Positions 8,002 through 15,708 are shown, counted from the stretch's first letter. The stretch: DNA of 35,947 nucleotides from Paenibacillus sp. (GCA_031254035.1 JAIRVF010000115.1:1-35947); one strand, 5' to 3'. Made by a program: numbers and translations. The notes: generated by a model not told the origin, from the letters alone.

Positions 8002-8646
8002 ATGCAGATTTCATCCGAACTGAAGCATGCGCTACAGCAGGTGTCTGGGACGCTAGGCAAAGCCGGTACATGCTGGCTGGTCGGCGGTAGCTGCGGACTT
8101 CTGCTCCAAAATGTGCATTTGGACGCGATGCCAAGAGATATTGATGTATATACGGACCAAACCCATATGGGAGAGCTGCACAGGCTGGTGGAACAACGGT
8201 CTATTGACGTACCTGTATTAAGCGAAACGGAAACTTACCATTCCATCCTTAGCCATTACAAGTTTGAGGGTTATATGATGGAGTTAGTCGGAAGTTTTAG
8301 GGTCCGTACGCAGGGGAGTAGTTATGAAGTTATGGTAGACAAGCTGCTACAACAGAGAGCCAAAACGGCAGATCTGCAGGGGGCTGTAATTCCGCTGATG
8401 CCGCTTAGTCATGAATTGGTTTTTAACGTACTTAGGGATAGAGCCGACCGATATGAAGCGATCGCGAAAACAATGAGGGCGGATTTGCCCGCACATATAC
8501 CACTGCTTAAGAAAATATGTGAAACGAACAGCTTATCGGAACAGCATATCCAGCGGATGGTAGACCTTTTAGGTTTGAATGGATTTGGAAAAGAGGCGTC
8601 CAATTTAGTGCTGACTCGGGTGGCGAGAGGAGCCCTACCTGAATGA
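8002..8646 (+). CDS. Nucleotidyltransferase-fold protein of unknown substrate
   Basis: This encodes 214 residues. The N-terminal part contains WLVGGSCGLLLQ followed by PRDIDVYTD (about residues 27-52). This is the GG/S plus DxD signature of the Pol-beta nucleotidyltransferase superfamily, closest in style to the LinB / aminoglycoside adenylyltransferase group. A possible third acidic residue is in YMMELVGSF (about residue 92). The C-terminal half is helical. ATG 8002 is preferred over TTG 7996 because GGAGAG lies at a better distance. The last codon overlaps the next ferredoxin gene (ATGA). I cannot name a substrate, and the catalytic residues may not all be present. Confidence 0.6.
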   Translation: MQISSELKHALQQVSGTLGKAGTCWLVGGSCGLLLQNVHLDAMPRDIDVYTDQTHMGELHRLVEQRSIDVPVLSETETYHSILSHYKFEGYMMELVGSFRVRTQGSSYEVMVDKLLQQRAKTADLQGAVIPLMPLSHELVFNVLRDRADRYEAIAKTMRADLPAHIPLLKKICETNSLSEQHIQRMVDLLGLNGFGKEASNLVLTRVARGALPE

Positions 8647-8999
8647 ATCATGAAATTACGTTTAAACCTTCCGGTAAAAAGGCTGTGGTTAGCCAAGGTA
8701 CATCTGTTCTGGCTGCTGCGCGCCGGGCCGGAGTACATATCTCCACGCGCTGCGGCGGAAAAATGGGATGCCTAATGTGCAAGATTGAAGTGGATGCAGA
8801 GGCCGAGAAGCGATTATCGCAACCAGGCGAACCTGAAAAACGCAAGCTTGGTTCACTTGTGCATCAAGGCATCAGGCTAGCCTGTCAGTCGAAAATCGAA
8901 GGGACGGTCACCGTATCTATACCCGAAGATAAGTTGAAGGCTGCAATCCGTAAAAAGCTGGAGGCTGCCCGCAAGGGGGAGCCGGATGAACTTTGGTAA
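8643..8999 (+). CDS. 2Fe-2S ferredoxin-type protein (second copy)
   Basis: The product is 118 residues with the motif CGGKMGCLMC (CX5CX2C, about residues 37-46) and a fourth cysteine 34 residues later in RLACQ. This indicates a plant-type [2Fe-2S] cluster. The C-terminal tail is rich in Lys/Arg/Glu. The start overlaps the stop of the nucleotidyltransferase-like gene by 4 nt, so the two are translationally coupled. Together with the genes at 7418, 7597 and 8002 it forms a four-gene unit. The function of the unit is not known to me. Confidence 0.85.
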   Translation: MNHEITFKPSGKKAVVSQGTSVLAAARRAGVHISTRCGGKMGCLMCKIEVDAEAEKRLSQPGEPEKRKLGSLVHQGIRLACQSKIEGTVTVSIPEDKLKAAIRKKLEAARKGEPDELW

Positions 9000-9033
9000 G
9001 CTATAACTCATTTGATATAAAAGGATGATCATT

Positions 9034-9792
9034 GTGACTCAGGCTAAATTCAGCAAAAGTTCCGGAGGATTTCGGAAAGCCGCAGCGGCGATCATGGTAG
9101 CCCTGCTTGCGGTTAGCTTGACCGGATGCCTGTATCCGGGTGAGAAAAAAAACGAAACAAGAGTTTCGTACCGCGAGAGCGTTAAACGTATTCAAATGGC
9201 TATTGATGACTATCAAAAGGACTCTGGGTTGTTGCCGATCTTAAATGCGGATCAGAGCATACCGAAATACGAAAAGTTCCGCATTGATATGGACCTACTG
9301 CAAAAGCGAGGGTTTATTGATGAAATTCCGTCCACAGCATTTGAAAAAGGCGGCAGCGCTTATTTCCTCATTCTAGACGAAGAAACCAATCCAACGGTTA
9401 AGGTGATGGATTTGGTTACGGTGCAAAAGATCAACGACGTGCAGCGTGCGGTAAACCAATACAAAAGCGCTCATAACGGAAAATTGCCTGCCGGGGAAGA
9501 AGTATTTCCAGGAATTCATACCGTCGATCCTGCACTCGCAAATACTAACAATATTATTCTTAAAAGCGTTTATTCTGGACAAGATATGAATTTTATTATG
9601 GATCAAGCAGGTGTGGTCTACGCCGACTATGCATTTGATATCATGCAGCTAATTGATAAGGAAGGATTGAAGCCGACTGAAGAGGAAGATTTACGCGAGG
9701 AACTCGTGAAGGCTTCGGACTATGTTCCGGTCAAATCCTTGTCGTATAAATGGTCCGGCGATGCTCCGGTTGCGGTCGGTCCCCAGTTGTAA
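9034..9792 (+). CDS. YphF-like lipoprotein
   Basis: The 252 residues begin with a lipoprotein signal peptide: a basic N-region, the hydrophobic core AAAAIMVALLAVSL, and the lipobox LTGC with the lipidated cysteine near residue 33. The mature part is soluble, mixed alpha/beta, and without a catalytic motif I recognise. The start is set at GTG 9034, because AAAGG at 9020-9024 fits it. The ATG at 9025 directly abuts that site. B. subtilis yphF lies at the same place before spoIVA and encodes a lipoprotein of unknown role. A terminator follows at 9822. Confidence 0.75.
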   Translation: MTQAKFSKSSGGFRKAAAAIMVALLAVSLTGCLYPGEKKNETRVSYRESVKRIQMAIDDYQKDSGLLPILNADQSIPKYEKFRIDMDLLQKRGFIDEIPSTAFEKGGSAYFLILDEETNPTVKVMDLVTVQKINDVQRAVNQYKSAHNGKLPAGEEVFPGIHTVDPALANTNNIILKSVYSGQDMNFIMDQAGVVYADYAFDIMQLIDKEGLKPTEEEDLREELVKASDYVPVKSLSYKWSGDAPVAVGPQL

Positions 9793-9821
9793 TACCCGTT
9801 TGAAAAATCATAACGTATCAT

Positions 9822-9868
9822 GAAACCATTCTTCTTCGGTATCTGTGCCAAGGGGAATGGTTTTTTTG
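9822..9868 (+). terminator. Terminator after the YphF-like gene
   Basis: AAACCATTC pairs with GAATGGTTT across a 26-nt middle part and is followed by a run of T residues ending near 9868. Confidence 0.7.
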
Positions 9869-10251
9869 AGTATAAATTGGTATACATAGTCGAACGTCTT
9901 TCCGCATATATCTGAGATGGATGACGAGGTCTGTGCAAAATTCTGATATACGGAAGTGGGCTAAATGGGGGGATAGGGGCAAAACCCCGCCTGGGGCCCG
10001 AACGTATTGGTTATGAAATTTTGCAAAATACCCGTCATATTGTTTTTGACAGGTACATAATATGATACTAGTCCAAATGCCTAAAGCGAGTATCGCCGCA
10101 TTGCCGTTTCCAATCCGATTCTGACCCCGGCGGCGGACTACTGACGACATTGTATGGCTCAATCCGTTGCAATGGCTCGAGGCTCCAGATGGAACACGAA
10201 GCGGATGCTCTTAAGCATTTTTCCTTCGGAGTAAATGAGGAGGGATCTCTT
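9869..10251 (+). other. Long upstream region of spoIVA
   Basis: No gene is supported here. A possible sigma-E type promoter is present: CATATT (10036-10041) and CATAATAT (10056-10063) with a 14-nt spacing between the ATATT and CAT elements. This suits the known mother-cell control of spoIVA, although two -10 positions differ from the consensus. The short hairpin ATGCT-CTTA-AGCAT followed by T residues occurs about 30 nt before spoIVA. A GGGGC-AAAA-CCCC hairpin occurs near 9976-9989. The rest shows nothing recognisable. Confidence 0.35.
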
Positions 10252-11730
10252 TTGGAAAAAGTGGACATTTTTAAAGACATTGCCGAGCGCACAGGCGGGG
10301 ATATTTACCTGGGTGTCGTCGGCGCAGTCCGAACAGGAAAATCAACATTCATCAAGCGGTTCATGGAAACCATCGTGCTTCCGAACATCGCAAGCGAAGC
10401 CGACCGGGCCAGAGCTGTGGATGAATTGCCGCAAAGTGCGGCAGGCAAAACGATTATGACAACCGAGCCGAAATTTGTACCGAATAACGCGGTGCAAATC
10501 AAGGTGGCTGAAGGTCTGGAGGTCAATGTCCGCCTCGTGGATTGCGTAGGTTACGCGGTTGAAGGTGCGAAGGGATATGAGGACGAAAACGGTCCACGTA
10601 TGATTTCCACCCCTTGGTTTGAGGAACCGATTCCGTTCCAGGAAGCGGCCGAAATCGGAACACGTAAAGTAATTCAGGAGCATTCCACACTTGGCGTGGT
10701 GGTTACGACAGATGGCTCCATCGCCGAAATACCACGCAGTTCTTACGTGGAAGCCGAGGAACGCGTCATTGCCGAGCTGAAGGAAGTAGGCAAGCCTTTC
10801 GTACTCATCATCAATTCAACTCGCCCACGCAGCGAGGAAACGCTTCAGCTGCGAAATGAGCTTGCTGAAAAATATGACATTCCGGTGATGTCTCTCAGCG
10901 CTGCAACGATGACTGAAGATGACGTCACAGGCGTATTGCGTGAAGTGCTTTATGAATTTCCTGTACATGAGGTTAATGTCAATCTTCCGAGCTGGGTCAT
11001 GGTGCTTAATGAGAAGCATTGGCTGCGCAGCAACTATGAAAACTCCGTCCGTGATACGGTGAAGGATATCCGCCGTCTACGTGATGTGGATCGCGTCGTT
11101 TCCCAGTTCATGGATTATGAGTTTATTACCCGCGCCGCTCTCAGCGGTATGAACATGGGGCAGGGCGTAGCCGAAATCGATCTGTTCGCACCGGATGAAT
11201 TGTATGATCAAATCCTGATGGAAGTGGTCGGCGTTGAAATTCGCGGCAAGGATCATCTGCTGCAGTTGATGCAGGAGTTCTCCCATGCCAAACGCGAATA
11301 TGACCGGTTTGCCGAAGCGCTCGAAATGGTTAAGACGACTGGTTACGGTATCGCCGCACCATCTCTCGCGGAAATGTCGTTGGATGAACCGGAGCTCATC
11401 CGCCAGGGAACGAGATTCGGCGTAAGACTCAAAGCAACGGCGCCGTCTATTCATATGATCCGGGTGGATGTGGAATCCGAATTTTCCCCGATCATCGGAA
11501 CCGAGAAACAAAGCGAAGAGCTGGTACGCTATCTCATTCAAGACTTCGAAAACGATCCGATCAAGATTTGGGATTCAGACATCTTTGGACGTTCCCTGCA
11601 TTCCATTGTCCGTGAAGGCATACAAGGCAAGATTGCCATGATGCCAGACAATGCGAGATACAAACTTCAGGAAACACTCGGTAGAATCATCAACGAAGGC
11701 TCGGGCGGATTGATCGCGATCATTTTATAA
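10252..11730 (+). CDS. spoIVA: Stage IV sporulation protein A, spore coat morphogenetic ATPase
   Basis: The product is a 492-residue cytoskeletal ATPase that polymerises on the forespore outer membrane with SpoVM and forms the basement layer of the coat. A TRAFAC-like ATPase domain occupies the N-terminal half. Its Walker A is GAVRTGKST (about residues 23-31), a switch-like LVDCVGY follows near residue 97, and the C terminus is INEGSGGLIAIIL as in B. subtilis. The start is TTG 10252, 7 nt after AGGAGGG, giving exactly the B. subtilis length. The frame continues upstream to 10150, but those codons have no family counterpart. A strong shared terminator follows. Confidence 0.97.
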   Translation: MEKVDIFKDIAERTGGDIYLGVVGAVRTGKSTFIKRFMETIVLPNIASEADRARAVDELPQSAAGKTIMTTEPKFVPNNAVQIKVAEGLEVNVRLVDCVGYAVEGAKGYEDENGPRMISTPWFEEPIPFQEAAEIGTRKVIQEHSTLGVVVTTDGSIAEIPRSSYVEAEERVIAELKEVGKPFVLIINSTRPRSEETLQLRNELAEKYDIPVMSLSAATMTEDDVTGVLREVLYEFPVHEVNVNLPSWVMVLNEKHWLRSNYENSVRDTVKDIRRLRDVDRVVSQFMDYEFITRAALSGMNMGQGVAEIDLFAPDELYDQILMEVVGVEIRGKDHLLQLMQEFSHAKREYDRFAEALEMVKTTGYGIAAPSLAEMSLDEPELIRQGTRFGVRLKATAPSIHMIRVDVESEFSPIIGTEKQSEELVRYLIQDFENDPIKIWDSDIFGRSLHSIVREGIQGKIAMMPDNARYKLQETLGRIINEGSGGLIAIIL

Positions 11731-11742
11731 AAAGGAATACAA

Positions 11743-11775
11743 AAAACCGCAAGGGGATCTTCCCCTTGCGGTTTT
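11743..11775. terminator. Bidirectional terminator between spoIVA and the PqqB-like gene
   Basis: The 11-bp stem CCGCAAGGGGA/TCCCCTTGCGG has a 3-nt loop. A-rich sequence on the left and T-rich sequence on the right make it work in both directions. It separates two convergent transcripts. Confidence 0.9.
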
Positions 11776-12637
11776 ATATTTTCAGTTCCATTCCGTCTTC
11801 CGCGATATAAAATCCTCTATTTTGAACAAGCTGCGTGAAGGCACTTACTTGATCGTTGACAGGGTTCGTATGATTGAAATGTGTAAAATAGATTTCGGTA
11901 TGCTCTGCCAAGTCCTGCAAGCGATCCATCGTCTCCGTCATGACGGGATGCGGGATCTCTTTATAATTGCGCCCCATTCGTTCAATCTCTTCGATAGAAT
12001 GGAAGGTACCGTCTAATAAGCAGATGTCCGCTTCTTTGGCCATGTCATAAATGTCGCGGTCCCACTCATCCCAGCGGTCAATATCAGGGATATAAAGCAG
12101 CTTGCGGGTTGGACCTTCGATCCAGAAGCCGAACGTCTCCGATAGCTCATTGCGATGAGGCACTTCAATTGGTGTGATGCGAACAGAAGGGGAAAGTTGT
12201 TCCCGCCGCTCGTGCCCAATGCTGTTCAATTGAATATTGTTTAGCTCCACCAACTGCGACCAAGGCGCATTCGCTTCAAGCATCTGTTTCATGTTATCCC
12301 CGCAGAAGACCGGAATTCCTTTGGCTCCGACCGCCTCTCTTCCTAGAAACATCAACCCGGGGTAGTGACCGATGTGTGCATGGGTCAGCCAAATACTGTT
12401 CATGATTTGGCCTTGAAGATGGTATTTCATTTGAACATTTGCCATCTGCTCACGCATATCTGGTGTTGCATCAACAAGATACCATTGCTTTCGATCTGGC
12501 TCAATAATGGCTATGGAAGCGGCGTTTCTACGCGTCCCATTGTGCATGGCGCTCATGCAGTTATGACAAAAGCAATTCGGGTGCGGTACGCCCGCATCCT
12601 GAGCTGTTCCGATGATATTGACGATGACTTTACTCAT
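11774..12637 (-). CDS. PqqB-like metallo-beta-lactamase-fold protein
   Basis: This encodes 287 residues on the minus strand. Near the N terminus HPNCFCHNC gives a CXCX2C zinc site like the structural site of PqqB. The hydrolase metal motif reads THAHIGH, where canonical HXHXDH has aspartate instead of glycine. Later ligand candidates are VPHRNE, LLDGT and HFNHTNP. The start is ATG 12637, preceded by AGGAGG, and its ATGAGTAA overlaps the stop of the transporter gene by 8 nt, so the two are coupled. No other pqq gene is in the window, so a role in PQQ synthesis is not implied. A hydrolase or oxygenase acting on an aromatic compound is possible from context only. Confidence 0.75.
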   Translation of the reverse strand: MSKVIVNIIGTAQDAGVPHPNCFCHNCMSAMHNGTRRNAASIAIIEPDRKQWYLVDATPDMREQMANVQMKYHLQGQIMNSIWLTHAHIGHYPGLMFLGREAVGAKGIPVFCGDNMKQMLEANAPWSQLVELNNIQLNSIGHERREQLSPSVRITPIEVPHRNELSETFGFWIEGPTRKLLYIPDIDRWDEWDRDIYDMAKEADICLLDGTFHSIEEIERMGRNYKEIPHPVMTETMDRLQDLAEHTEIYFTHFNHTNPVNDQVSAFTQLVQNRGFYIAEDGMELKI

Positions 12638-14060
12638 GAACCAATCCTCCTGATACCGCATTCTGTTGTTTCTGGATCGTACGTGCCGGGTATTCCTTCC
12701 TCACGATTGTCCATCCTGTAATCCCAAAGATGATATTGATAAGTGGAACCAAGAAGGCGAAGAAGATGTATGGAATGAATTGTTCCGCGCTTACGCCAAG
12801 CATATTGGCTGCGAATACAGCAGGAACACCCCACGGCACTAATGTAATGCCAACCGTTCCAGATGCCTCGACGCATCTCGATAAGTTTTTCGTATCTATA
12901 TTCATGTCCTTGTAAGTTTGGACGAAGGTTCTCGTCGGTAATATGATCGTAAGAAACTGTGCCCCGCTGGCGAACCCGACAAGGAAAGTTGATGCAATCG
13001 TTGTCGCAATAAGCGAGCTTGGAGTCTTGATCCTGGCAACGATAGGCCCAACAAGAGCTTGGAATATTTGAGTTCCTTCCAGCAATCCGCCAAGCGAAGT
13101 CGCAATCGTCAATAAACCGATCGTATTTAGCATGGAGACAAGACCACCTCCATTCAACAAGGAATCAACTGCCTTCACTCCAGATTCCGTATGGAACCCG
13201 CTTGTCATCGTTGTAACCATCGATGTGATGGATTCTCCTTGTACCACGATGGAAATAATGCCTCCGATCATACCGACGAGCAGCAAGGTTGGTAATGCAG
13301 GCAGTTTCTTGATCATTAACAGAATGGTCAGTGCTGGAAGCAGCAGAAGCAAGGGATGAATGATAAATGTATGTTGAATCCCATTCAATATCATATCGAT
13401 ATTTTTGGTATCCACCGAGCCTTGTACAGAGCGAGTACCGATCAACGCGTAAAGCGCAACGGCGATGGTAAATGCGGGAATCGTATCCCAGAGCATATGG
13501 CGTACATGGCTGAACAAATCTGTTTCCGCCATTGCTGGCGCAATATTCGTCGTATCCGATAACGGAGACAACTTATCGCCGAAAAATGCTCCGGATATGA
13601 CCGCACCCGCAATCAAACCAGGTGAGAAGCCCATTCCTTGACCGATGACCATGAATGCCAATCCAATCGTCGCGATTGAAGTGAAGGAGCTGCCCAGTGT
13701 AATCGCAACGATGCCGGTAACAACCGCAACTGCCGGAACAAAGAAGGAGGGATGAATGAGGGTCAAGCCGTAGTAGATCATGGTAGGAATAACTCCGCTT
13801 GAGATCCACGATCCGACGATCATCCCGATGACAAGTAAGATGAATATCGCAGGCAATGCTTTGGCTACGCCGCTTACCATCATGTCCTGAAGTTCATTCC
13901 ATTTATATCCGCTTATCACCCCTACAAAAACGGTGACGATGATGCCAATGACTAACGGGATAAACATGCCAGCCTTCCAAACGGAGATAGAGGCAGCACC
14001 TGCAGCAATAAGCGCCAAAATAGGCAAGAGCGCTAGGCTAATTGATACTTGTCGTTTCAT
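12630..14060 (-). CDS. NhaC-family transporter, possible tyrosine/Na+ carrier
   Basis: The product is 476 residues with about eleven or twelve hydrophobic segments and the NhaC-family pattern (GAFFGDKLSPLSDTTNIAPA near residues 156-175). NhaC proteins exchange Na+ and H+, and some members of the YheL branch have been proposed as amino acid carriers because a tyrosine T-box precedes them. Here a T-box leader lies directly upstream (14137-14393) with a likely UAC specifier, so tyrosine uptake is the better guess. An AAAGGAGTG site precedes ATG 14060. The gene ends in an 8-nt overlap with the PqqB-like gene. Confidence 0.85.
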   Translation of the reverse strand: MKRQVSISLALLPILALIAAGAASISVWKAGMFIPLVIGIIVTVFVGVISGYKWNELQDMMVSGVAKALPAIFILLVIGMIVGSWISSGVIPTMIYYGLTLIHPSFFVPAVAVVTGIVAITLGSSFTSIATIGLAFMVIGQGMGFSPGLIAGAVISGAFFGDKLSPLSDTTNIAPAMAETDLFSHVRHMLWDTIPAFTIAVALYALIGTRSVQGSVDTKNIDMILNGIQHTFIIHPLLLLLPALTILLMIKKLPALPTLLLVGMIGGIISIVVQGESITSMVTTMTSGFHTESGVKAVDSLLNGGGLVSMLNTIGLLTIATSLGGLLEGTQIFQALVGPIVARIKTPSSLIATTIASTFLVGFASGAQFLTIILPTRTFVQTYKDMNIDTKNLSRCVEASGTVGITLVPWGVPAVFAANMLGVSAEQFIPYIFFAFLVPLINIIFGITGWTIVRKEYPARTIQKQQNAVSGGLVHE

Positions 14061-14136
14061 GTTTGTTTCACTCCTTTAGGTTGTAGTTGTCTTGGTTCAT
14101 GTTCATAAGTCGACTTTTTGAACAATCTCTATAAAT

Positions 14137-14393
14137 AAAAAAGAACCTCCATCCCCAAATAGGGACGGAAGTTCCGCGGTACCACCCTGATTAACAAAAA
14201 TAAACTTTTGTTCACTCAATTGTTTAACGGCATTGCCGGACATTTAGTCAGCTCCCTAATTGTAATTCGCTGCATGCCCCGGCTTAGTTCGCACCAACCA
14301 CTAAGTCTCTGATTTTCCGCCTCAGACAGCTACTCTATTAGTTCAACGCTTTTTCGTTATTAAACTTTTATGCTTAATCGCTTCTACGTAGTA
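14137..14393 (-). promoter_or_regulatory. T-box riboswitch leader, probable tyrosine specifier
   Basis: Read on the minus strand, the conserved T-box GGTGGTACCGCGGAA is present at 14172-14186. It is followed by a terminator stem (TTCCGTCCC ... GGGATGGAGG) and a run of T residues at 14137-14174. The 5' part shows AGAGTA and a Stem I distal arm (CTTAGT/ACTAAG). The 3' strand of the specifier loop reads GCGAATTACAATT. TAC (14262-14264, complement) followed by A gives tyrosine. Uncharged tRNA binding would switch the terminator to the antiterminator and allow the transporter gene to be read. Identity as a T-box is firm; the specifier assignment is by inspection only. Confidence 0.88.
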
Positions 14394-14399
14394 AATCAC

Positions 14400-14427
14400 A
14401 TTATAGACCTCTAAAATTGTTTGTCAA
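14400..14427 (-). promoter_or_regulatory. Sigma-A promoter of the T-box transcript
   Basis: On the minus strand TTGACA (14422-14427) and TATAAT (14400-14405) are separated by 16 nt. Both hexamers are perfect. Confidence 0.85.
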
Positions 14428-14480
14428 CAACTATTCATGTGGAAATATATTGGAATTGTGATGTGAGTCTAGTCAAACAA

Positions 14481-14567
14481 ATGCCGAGGAACATGCAGTA
14501 TTTTACACATGACATTATCAAAGGAGCGCTTCTGGTACTGGCTTTGGCCGTTACTTTCTATGTTTAA
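14481..14567 (+). CDS. Candidate 28-aa membrane microprotein
   Basis: The frame starts MPRNMQYFTHDIIKG and ends with a single hydrophobic helix (ALLVLALAVTFYV). It lies in the otherwise empty stretch between the divergent transporter leader and hbs. No good ribosome binding site is seen upstream, although an in-frame GTG at 14463 exists. The polar-then-hydrophobic plan is suggestive, but the chance of a spurious frame is high. Confidence 0.25.
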   Translation: MPRNMQYFTHDIIKGALLVLALAVTFYV

Positions 14568-14755
14568 ACCGTTCTAAAGCGTAAAACTCTTGAAATTCTA
14601 GTTGTGCTGTATTACTATAAGTTTGTCCGCGCCTGCGGCTGTACTGGCTTTATGGCGATTCTATCTGTAAAATAAAGCAGATGAACGTATATTTTGCTGC
14701 AAAACGGAAAGAGTGAGTAACAACCGATTTAATCATTGGGGAGGTGAAATAGATA

Positions 14756-15028
14756 ATGAATAAATCCGAACTGATTTCCCAGGTAGCTGAAACTGCAGAA
14801 TTGTCCAAAAAGGATGCGACGAAAGCAGTTGATGCAGTATTCGAATCCATTGCGCAAGCTCTGCAAAACGGAGACAAAGTCCAACTCGTTGGCTTTGGTA
14901 ACTTCGAGGTTCGCGAACGTTCTGCACGTAAAGGACGCAACCCGCAAACAGGTGAAGAAATCGAAATCCCTTCGAGCAAGATTCCTGCTTTCAAACCAGG
15001 CAAAGCGCTCAAAGACGGAATTAAATAA
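14756..15028 (+). CDS. hbs: DNA-binding protein HU
   Basis: This 90-residue nucleoid protein of the bacterial HU/IHF family bends and compacts DNA. The signature GFGNFEVRERSARKGRNPQTGE (about residues 46-67) forms the DNA-binding arm, and the ends are MNKSELISQVAE and AFKPGKALKDGIK. The GGGGAGGTGA ribosome binding site is strong. hbs follows spoIVA in B. subtilis as well. Here the minus-strand transporter pair lies between them, and folE (mtrA), which normally follows hbs, is missing. Confidence 0.97.
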   Translation: MNKSELISQVAETAELSKKDATKAVDAVFESIAQALQNGDKVQLVGFGNFEVRERSARKGRNPQTGEEIEIPSSKIPAFKPGKALKDGIK

Positions 15029-15057
15029 GATTTCTACATATTCCATACGCAAGTAAG

Positions 15058-15180
15058 AAAAAGGACCGTGATGAACCTGCAACCTATACTGAGTATGTAT
15101 TTCAGTAAAGTCCCGCAGGTACCTGCAAGTTTTTTCGGTACATCCGAGATGACATGCAGGCGCTCACGGCCTTTTCTTTT
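15058..15180. terminator. Large structured element, probable bidirectional terminator
   Basis: AAAAGGACCGTGA (15059-15071) pairs with TCACGGCCTTTT (15164-15175), closing about 90 nt. Inside are CCTGC/GCAGG with an inner ACTGA/TCAGT, and GTACC/GGTAC. T-rich sequence follows on both strands, so it can end hbs (+) and the 45-codon gene (-). The branched interior is more than a terminator needs. Confidence 0.55.
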
Positions 15181-15209
15181 CTTTAGGATGATCCTAAAGT
15201 GAGGTTTTG

Positions 15210-15347
15210 TTACTGAGAAGGTGCCTGATCAGAATCTGAGAAAGCAACGAGAATGACAGGATAACCAGCTTCATGACTCAGATACTGCTCATATTCGTGA
15301 ATCTTGGACAGTGATTCTTCATCTAGCGCCGCTGGTTCGTAATTCAT
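15210..15347 (-). CDS. Small acidic protein, 45 aa, unknown function
   Basis: The minus-strand frame starts MNYEPAALDEESL and ends FSDSDQAPSQ. A strong AAGGAG site lies 8 nt before the ATG, and no competing gene covers the stretch. The product is acidic with a Tyr/Glu/His-rich middle (KIHEYEQYLSHEAGY) and a short hydrophobic strand (PVILVAF). It is convergent with hbs and divergent from mtrB. I recognise no family. Good initiation signals and codon use make it a likely real gene. Confidence 0.6.
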   Translation of the reverse strand: MNYEPAALDEESLSKIHEYEQYLSHEAGYPVILVAFSDSDQAPSQ

Positions 15348-15373
15348 TTTTAACAACTCCTTTTTCTAAATAA

Positions 15374-15388
15374 ATACTGTGATAGTAT
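15374..15388. promoter_or_regulatory. Inverted repeat between the 45-aa gene and mtrB
   Basis: ATACT-GTGAT-AGTAT is a perfect 5-bp dyad in the divergent intergenic region. It could be an operator for either gene. No regulator can be named. Confidence 0.3.
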
Positions 15389-15458
15389 ATCCACGGTTGC
15401 TTCAAAATTTACCTTGAGAATATTTCAGTCTGATATGTTGACTGGAGGAGGTCAGAGC

Positions 15459-15683
15459 ATGGAAAATGCCAACAACAATGATTACATCGTCATTAAGGCG
15501 AAAGAAAACGGAGTGCAGGTTATCGGTCTGACCCGAGGACATGATACGAAATTCCACCATACCGAAAAGCTTGATAAAGGCGAAGTGTTGATCGCACAGT
15601 TTACAGATCATACGTCTGCGATGAAGATTCGCGGCAAAGCTGAGGTTCAAACCAAGCATGGCGCCATTGAGAGCGACAGTTAG
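15459..15683 (+). CDS. mtrB: Transcription attenuation protein MtrB (TRAP)
   Basis: The product is 74 residues and forms an 11-subunit ring that binds tryptophan and then wraps RNA carrying GAG/UAG triplets. The B. subtilis functional residues fall at the same numbers here. Tryptophan-pocket residues are Thr25, Thr30 and Ser53, and RNA-contact residues are Lys37, Lys56 and Arg58. The start is ATG 15459, after GGAGGAGG; an in-frame upstream start at 15414 would hold that site inside the gene. The target site lies 10 kb downstream, before trpE (25828-25875). folE is not adjacent, unlike in B. subtilis mtrAB. A terminator follows at once. Confidence 0.97.
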   Translation: MENANNNDYIVIKAKENGVQVIGLTRGHDTKFHHTEKLDKGEVLIAQFTDHTSAMKIRGKAEVQTKHGAIESDS

Positions 15684-15686
15684 AAT

Positions 15687-15708
15687 GCAGGCATTGCCTG
15701 CTTTTTTT
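15687..15708 (+). terminator. Terminator after mtrB
   Basis: The GCAGGC-ATT-GCCTGC hairpin is followed by seven T residues. The stem is the same as that of the hairpin at 898. Confidence 0.88.

Noticed and set aside
10150..10251. Longer N terminus of SpoIVA from ATG 10150
   Set aside because: The TTG at 10252 has an ideal ribosome binding site and gives exactly the family length; the upstream residues match nothing.
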